Assembly: GCA_946480925.1 (NCBI GenBank)
Contig: CAMLLU010000055.1
Location: 1-37,867, forward strand
Source of the DNA: an uncultured Rivibacter sp.
GTDB lineage: Bacteria > Pseudomonadota > Gammaproteobacteria > Burkholderiales > Burkholderiaceae
Length of the DNA stretch: 37,867 bases
Direction: 5' to 3'
The notes under the pieces are model-generated. The model saw only the letters and a program-made list of their open reading frames with translations. It had not been told where the DNA came from and made no database searches. Each line of letters begins with the position of its first letter. The first letter of the stretch is position 1. A program made the position numbers and the translations under genes. Shown one piece after another: positions 35,580 to 37,867 of this stretch.

Positions 35580-37703
35580 TCAGGCTGGCTTGGTGTGCAG
35601 CTGGCCGCCATCGGCCAGCAGTGCGTCGACGGCCCGCTCCAGCAGGTTGCGTGTTTCCATCGGCAGCGCGAGCCGTTCGCCGGCCAGCCGCTCGAGCGCC
35701 CGGCGGGTGTACGAATGCATGACGCCCGGAGCGCTGCTGAACAGCCAATGGTTGCGCGCCTCGCTCACCCACAGCAGCCGCAGCGGCGTCCAGCCGCCTT
35801 GCAGCGCCAGCTGGCACCAGGTGCCCGGGCTCACGCGGTCGAGCCAGGCATCGGGCCTGGCCGCCGGCGCGGGCGATGGCTCGTCCATCAGTTCGGCGGG
35901 CACCGTTTCCAGCGCGCCCACGTCGAGCAGCGAATCGCCGCCGACCGTGCTGCCGCTCGGCACGTCGTCGAGATCCTCTTCGCGCATGCGCTGCACGATC
36001 TCTTCGGGCGTGAGGTCGCGGGTGCGGGGCATGTCGCCTTTCAGCAGCTCTGCATGGCGCGCCATCAGCGCCCGCAGCACTGCCTCGCGTTCGGTATCGG
36101 GCAGGCGGACCAAGGCCATGCCGTCCTTCAGCCGCTGCACCAGCGGCTGCAGCAGGGCCACCAGTCGGGGGCGGTCGTCCGGCGTGCGCGGCGGCTGCAG
36201 GCTGCGCAGCAAGTCGTCCACCGTGGCGACGTACTGCGCGGTGGAAGGCGCCGCGGCGCCGTCGCGCTGGCTGCTTTCGGCCAGCACCAAGCTCCAGGTG
36301 TCGGTGAGAAAACGCCGCAGCGGTGCATCGACTGTCGCGGTGCTGCTGGCCAGCTGGGCAGTGAGCTGCTCACGATAGGTGGCCTGCACTTCCTCGCGGC
36401 GCTCGGCGGCGCGCAGCTTCTCGATGGACGAACCAGCGGCGCGCTGTTCCAGGCGCAGGTGCTTGAGTGCGATCGTTTCCAACTGGGCCAGCGCTTCGGC
36501 GTGCTGCGCAGCATCGGGCGCGCGGGCGGTGGCCAACGGGTCGAACAGCTGGTCGAGATCGGCCAGGAACGGGGCCAGCCGCGGGTCGGCCGGGTCGGTG
36601 TAGCCCATCACGTGGCTGGCCACGCGGTTCATGAGGCGCCAGCTCGGCTGGCTGTGGTCGTCCAGCAGGCGGGCGTCGTGCAGCGCGATCGACAGCACGG
36701 GCTTCTGCAGCCGCGCCAGCCGATGGCGCACGGCCGGCAGCAGCGTGGCGTCTTGCAGGATGCGCTCGAACAGTTGCGCCAGCAGCGAAACGACGTGGCG
36801 GTCGCTGTCGCTGCGCGCGGCGGCTTCGAGCGCGGCCTGGTGGCCACGGATCACATTGCTTTCGCCGCTGCCCTCCGGTAGCTGCGCCAGCACGCGTTCG
36901 AGTGCGGCGTTCAGCCGCGCGGTCGCTTCCGCAGACAGCTGCGGGCCGGCGGCGACGTCGCGCCGGCCGCGGCTGCCGCCCATCAGTTCGTCGAGCGCGC
37001 CCGGGCGCGTGACGTCGAAGCCCGAATTCGGCGGTGCCGCGCTGGGCGGCATGCTGCGGCCAGGCAGCTGCACGGCGCGGTAGGCGGCCGGCTGCACGCC
37101 CCAGCCTTCGAGGCGCTTCAGGCTTTGCGCATAAGCCTCCCGCAGGGCACGGGCCAGCGGCTCGCCGGCGGCACGCATCAACAGCAGCCGTGCATCGGGT
37201 GCCAGCGAGAGCTCACCGGCCGCCTGCCAGAACGCGCGAGCCACCACCCCGGGTCGCAATGGGTTGGCCTCGGCACGGATGTCGCGCTCGCCGCGCAGCG
37301 TGGCGGTGCGTGCCTGCAACTCGCGCAGCTCCCACTCGGCCGACAGCTCGGCCAGCTGCACCACGCGCATGACCTCGATGTCCTGCTCGGCCTGGTTCTC
37401 GTCCACCAGCTGCAAGGCATCGAGCGACAACGCACCAGGCACCTTCGGGGCCATGGCTCCGCCGCCCGACTGGCCGGTGCGCGAACGCAATTCTTCGACG
37501 GTGCGGCGCACCAGCTGCGGCTGCAGCCTCTGCAGCGCCGACACCACCTCGGCAACCAGCCCCTTGCCGGCGTGCCGCACCGCTGGAGCATTGCCGGCCA
37601 GCAGTGTCTGCTGCGTTTCCTGCAGCACCAGCGGTAGCCATTGCATGGCATGCGCGAGGCTTTCTTCCAGATGACGTTGCAGCAGGGGCTGGGGCTGGTT
37701 CAT
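35580..37703 (-). CDS. DUF1631 family protein
   Basis: 707 residues, mostly alpha-helical and cytoplasmic, without signal or membrane segments. It follows the DUF1631 pattern: an N-terminal region with LVDENQAEQDIEVMRVVQLAE, a middle block KPVLSIALHDARLLDDHSQPSWRLMNRVAS, and a C-terminal beta-rich segment (SPGTWCQLALQGGWTPLRLLWVSEARNHWLFSSAPG) followed by RNLLERAVDALL. Older databases sometimes call such proteins 'thymidine phosphorylase', which the sequence does not support. No enzymatic motif is evident. It lies upstream of the Wzi-like gene on the same strand, with a 138-bp gap. Start ATG 37703 has no strong ribosome-binding site. Biological role not established. Confidence 0.87.
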   Translation of the reverse strand: MNQPQPLLQRHLEESLAHAMQWLPLVLQETQQTLLAGNAPAVRHAGKGLVAEVVSALQRLQPQLVRRTVEELRSRTGQSGGGAMAPKVPGALSLDALQLVDENQAEQDIEVMRVVQLAELSAEWELRELQARTATLRGERDIRAEANPLRPGVVARAFWQAAGELSLAPDARLLLMRAAGEPLARALREAYAQSLKRLEGWGVQPAAYRAVQLPGRSMPPSAAPPNSGFDVTRPGALDELMGGSRGRRDVAAGPQLSAEATARLNAALERVLAQLPEGSGESNVIRGHQAALEAAARSDSDRHVVSLLAQLFERILQDATLLPAVRHRLARLQKPVLSIALHDARLLDDHSQPSWRLMNRVASHVMGYTDPADPRLAPFLADLDQLFDPLATARAPDAAQHAEALAQLETIALKHLRLEQRAAGSSIEKLRAAERREEVQATYREQLTAQLASSTATVDAPLRRFLTDTWSLVLAESSQRDGAAAPSTAQYVATVDDLLRSLQPPRTPDDRPRLVALLQPLVQRLKDGMALVRLPDTEREAVLRALMARHAELLKGDMPRTRDLTPEEIVQRMREEDLDDVPSGSTVGGDSLLDVGALETVPAELMDEPSPAPAARPDAWLDRVSPGTWCQLALQGGWTPLRLLWVSEARNHWLFSSAPGVMHSYTRRALERLAGERLALPMETRNLLERAVDALLADGGQLHTKPA

Positions 37704-37744
37704 GTCGTGTGCCGGAGATGTGGCGTCGATTATGGGCGCCCATG

Positions 37745-37770
37745 AAAAAGGGCCGCATCGCTGCGGCCCT
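37745..37770 (-). terminator. Intrinsic terminator of groEL
   Basis: Read on the minus strand: stem AGGGCCGCA, loop GCGA, stem TGCGGCCCT, then a run of T. It lies about 50 bp after the groEL stop and 42 bp before the DUF1631 start codon, so it ends the groESL transcript. Confidence 0.93.
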
Positions 37771-37785
37771 CGTGGTTTGCCTGGG

Positions 37786-37805
37786 TGCCGGGCATGAGCC
37801 CGGCA
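37786..37805 (-). repeat. Additional hairpin between the groEL stop and its terminator
   Basis: TGCCGGGC and GCCCGGCA pair perfectly (8 bp) around a 4-base loop. It has no T-run and precedes the terminator in the transcript, so it may protect the 3' end of the groEL mRNA. Confidence 0.55.
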
Positions 37806-37820
37806 TTCGGCAGGCGGGAC

Positions 37821-37867
37821 TTACATGTCCATGCCCATGCCGCCCATGCCGCCGGGCATGCCGCCGG
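37821..37867 (-). CDS. groL: GroEL chaperonin, C-terminal tail only (cut by window edge)
   Basis: Only the last 14 codons and a TAA stop are inside the window. They read GGMPGGMGGMGMDM, the flexible Gly-Gly-Met tail diagnostic for GroEL, which points into the central folding cavity of the chaperonin. The intrinsic terminator downstream fits the end of a groES-groEL operon. Confidence 0.95.
   Translation of the reverse strand, partial: GGMPGGMGGMGMDM

Overview
The window is one contiguous piece of a high-GC chromosome, almost certainly from a betaproteobacterium of the order Burkholderiales (Rubrivivax/Leptothrix/Rhizobacter-like). The reasons are the gene content (about 1,930-residue tandem UvrA, msrPQ, cytochrome c4 divergent from engB, GroEL ending in GGM repeats, a DUF1631 protein), the strong G/C bias at third codon positions, and short intergenic palindromic repeats of a kind I associate with this order. 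No phage, plasmid, tRNA, rRNA, CRISPR array or transposase was seen.

Layout. 1-2.5 kb: the end of ybeZ (PhoH-like ATPase) overlapping ybeY, then convergent rlmI, with two 80-bp repeats between them. 2.7-10.4 kb: a polyol uptake and oxidation operon on the + strand (binding protein, two permeases, ATPase, D-arabinitol 4-dehydrogenase, sorbitol dehydrogenase, AraC-type regulator). Repeat elements sit on both sides of the second permease gene. 10.4-16 kb, minus strand: two tandem paralogous LivJ-type binding proteins without transporter partners, a soluble PAS-PAS hybrid histidine kinase, and a lower-GC CPBP membrane protein. 16.3-22.1 kb: a giant UvrA with four ATPase cassettes.

22.1-28.1 kb, minus strand: a secreted beta-propeller protein behind a TPR-GGDEF protein, the msrP-msrQ periplasmic methionine sulfoxide repair pair, a small conserved hypothetical, and a dihaem cytochrome c4. 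28.1-31.6 kb, plus strand: engB, a SugE/Gdx-type SMR exporter, and a 714-residue protein that appears to fuse a PEP-CTERM-locus-type ExeA ATPase to a UDP-GlcNAc 2-epimerase fold with altered catalytic positions. 31.6-37.8 kb, minus strand: a PlpD-like patatin/beta-barrel protein, a Wzi-like outer-membrane protein, a DUF1631 protein, and the last codons of groEL with its terminator.

How the genes work together. The polyol operon is a self-contained import and first-oxidation module giving xylulose and fructose; no sugar kinase is present here. The 29-36 kb stretch is envelope-oriented: a polysaccharide-export-type ATPase fusion faces an outer-membrane lipase and a capsule-anchoring-like barrel. 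The most unusual object is that ATPase-epimerase fusion. Next come the repeat family that reaches into a transporter start site and the palindrome embedded in the coding sequence of the tandem UvrA.
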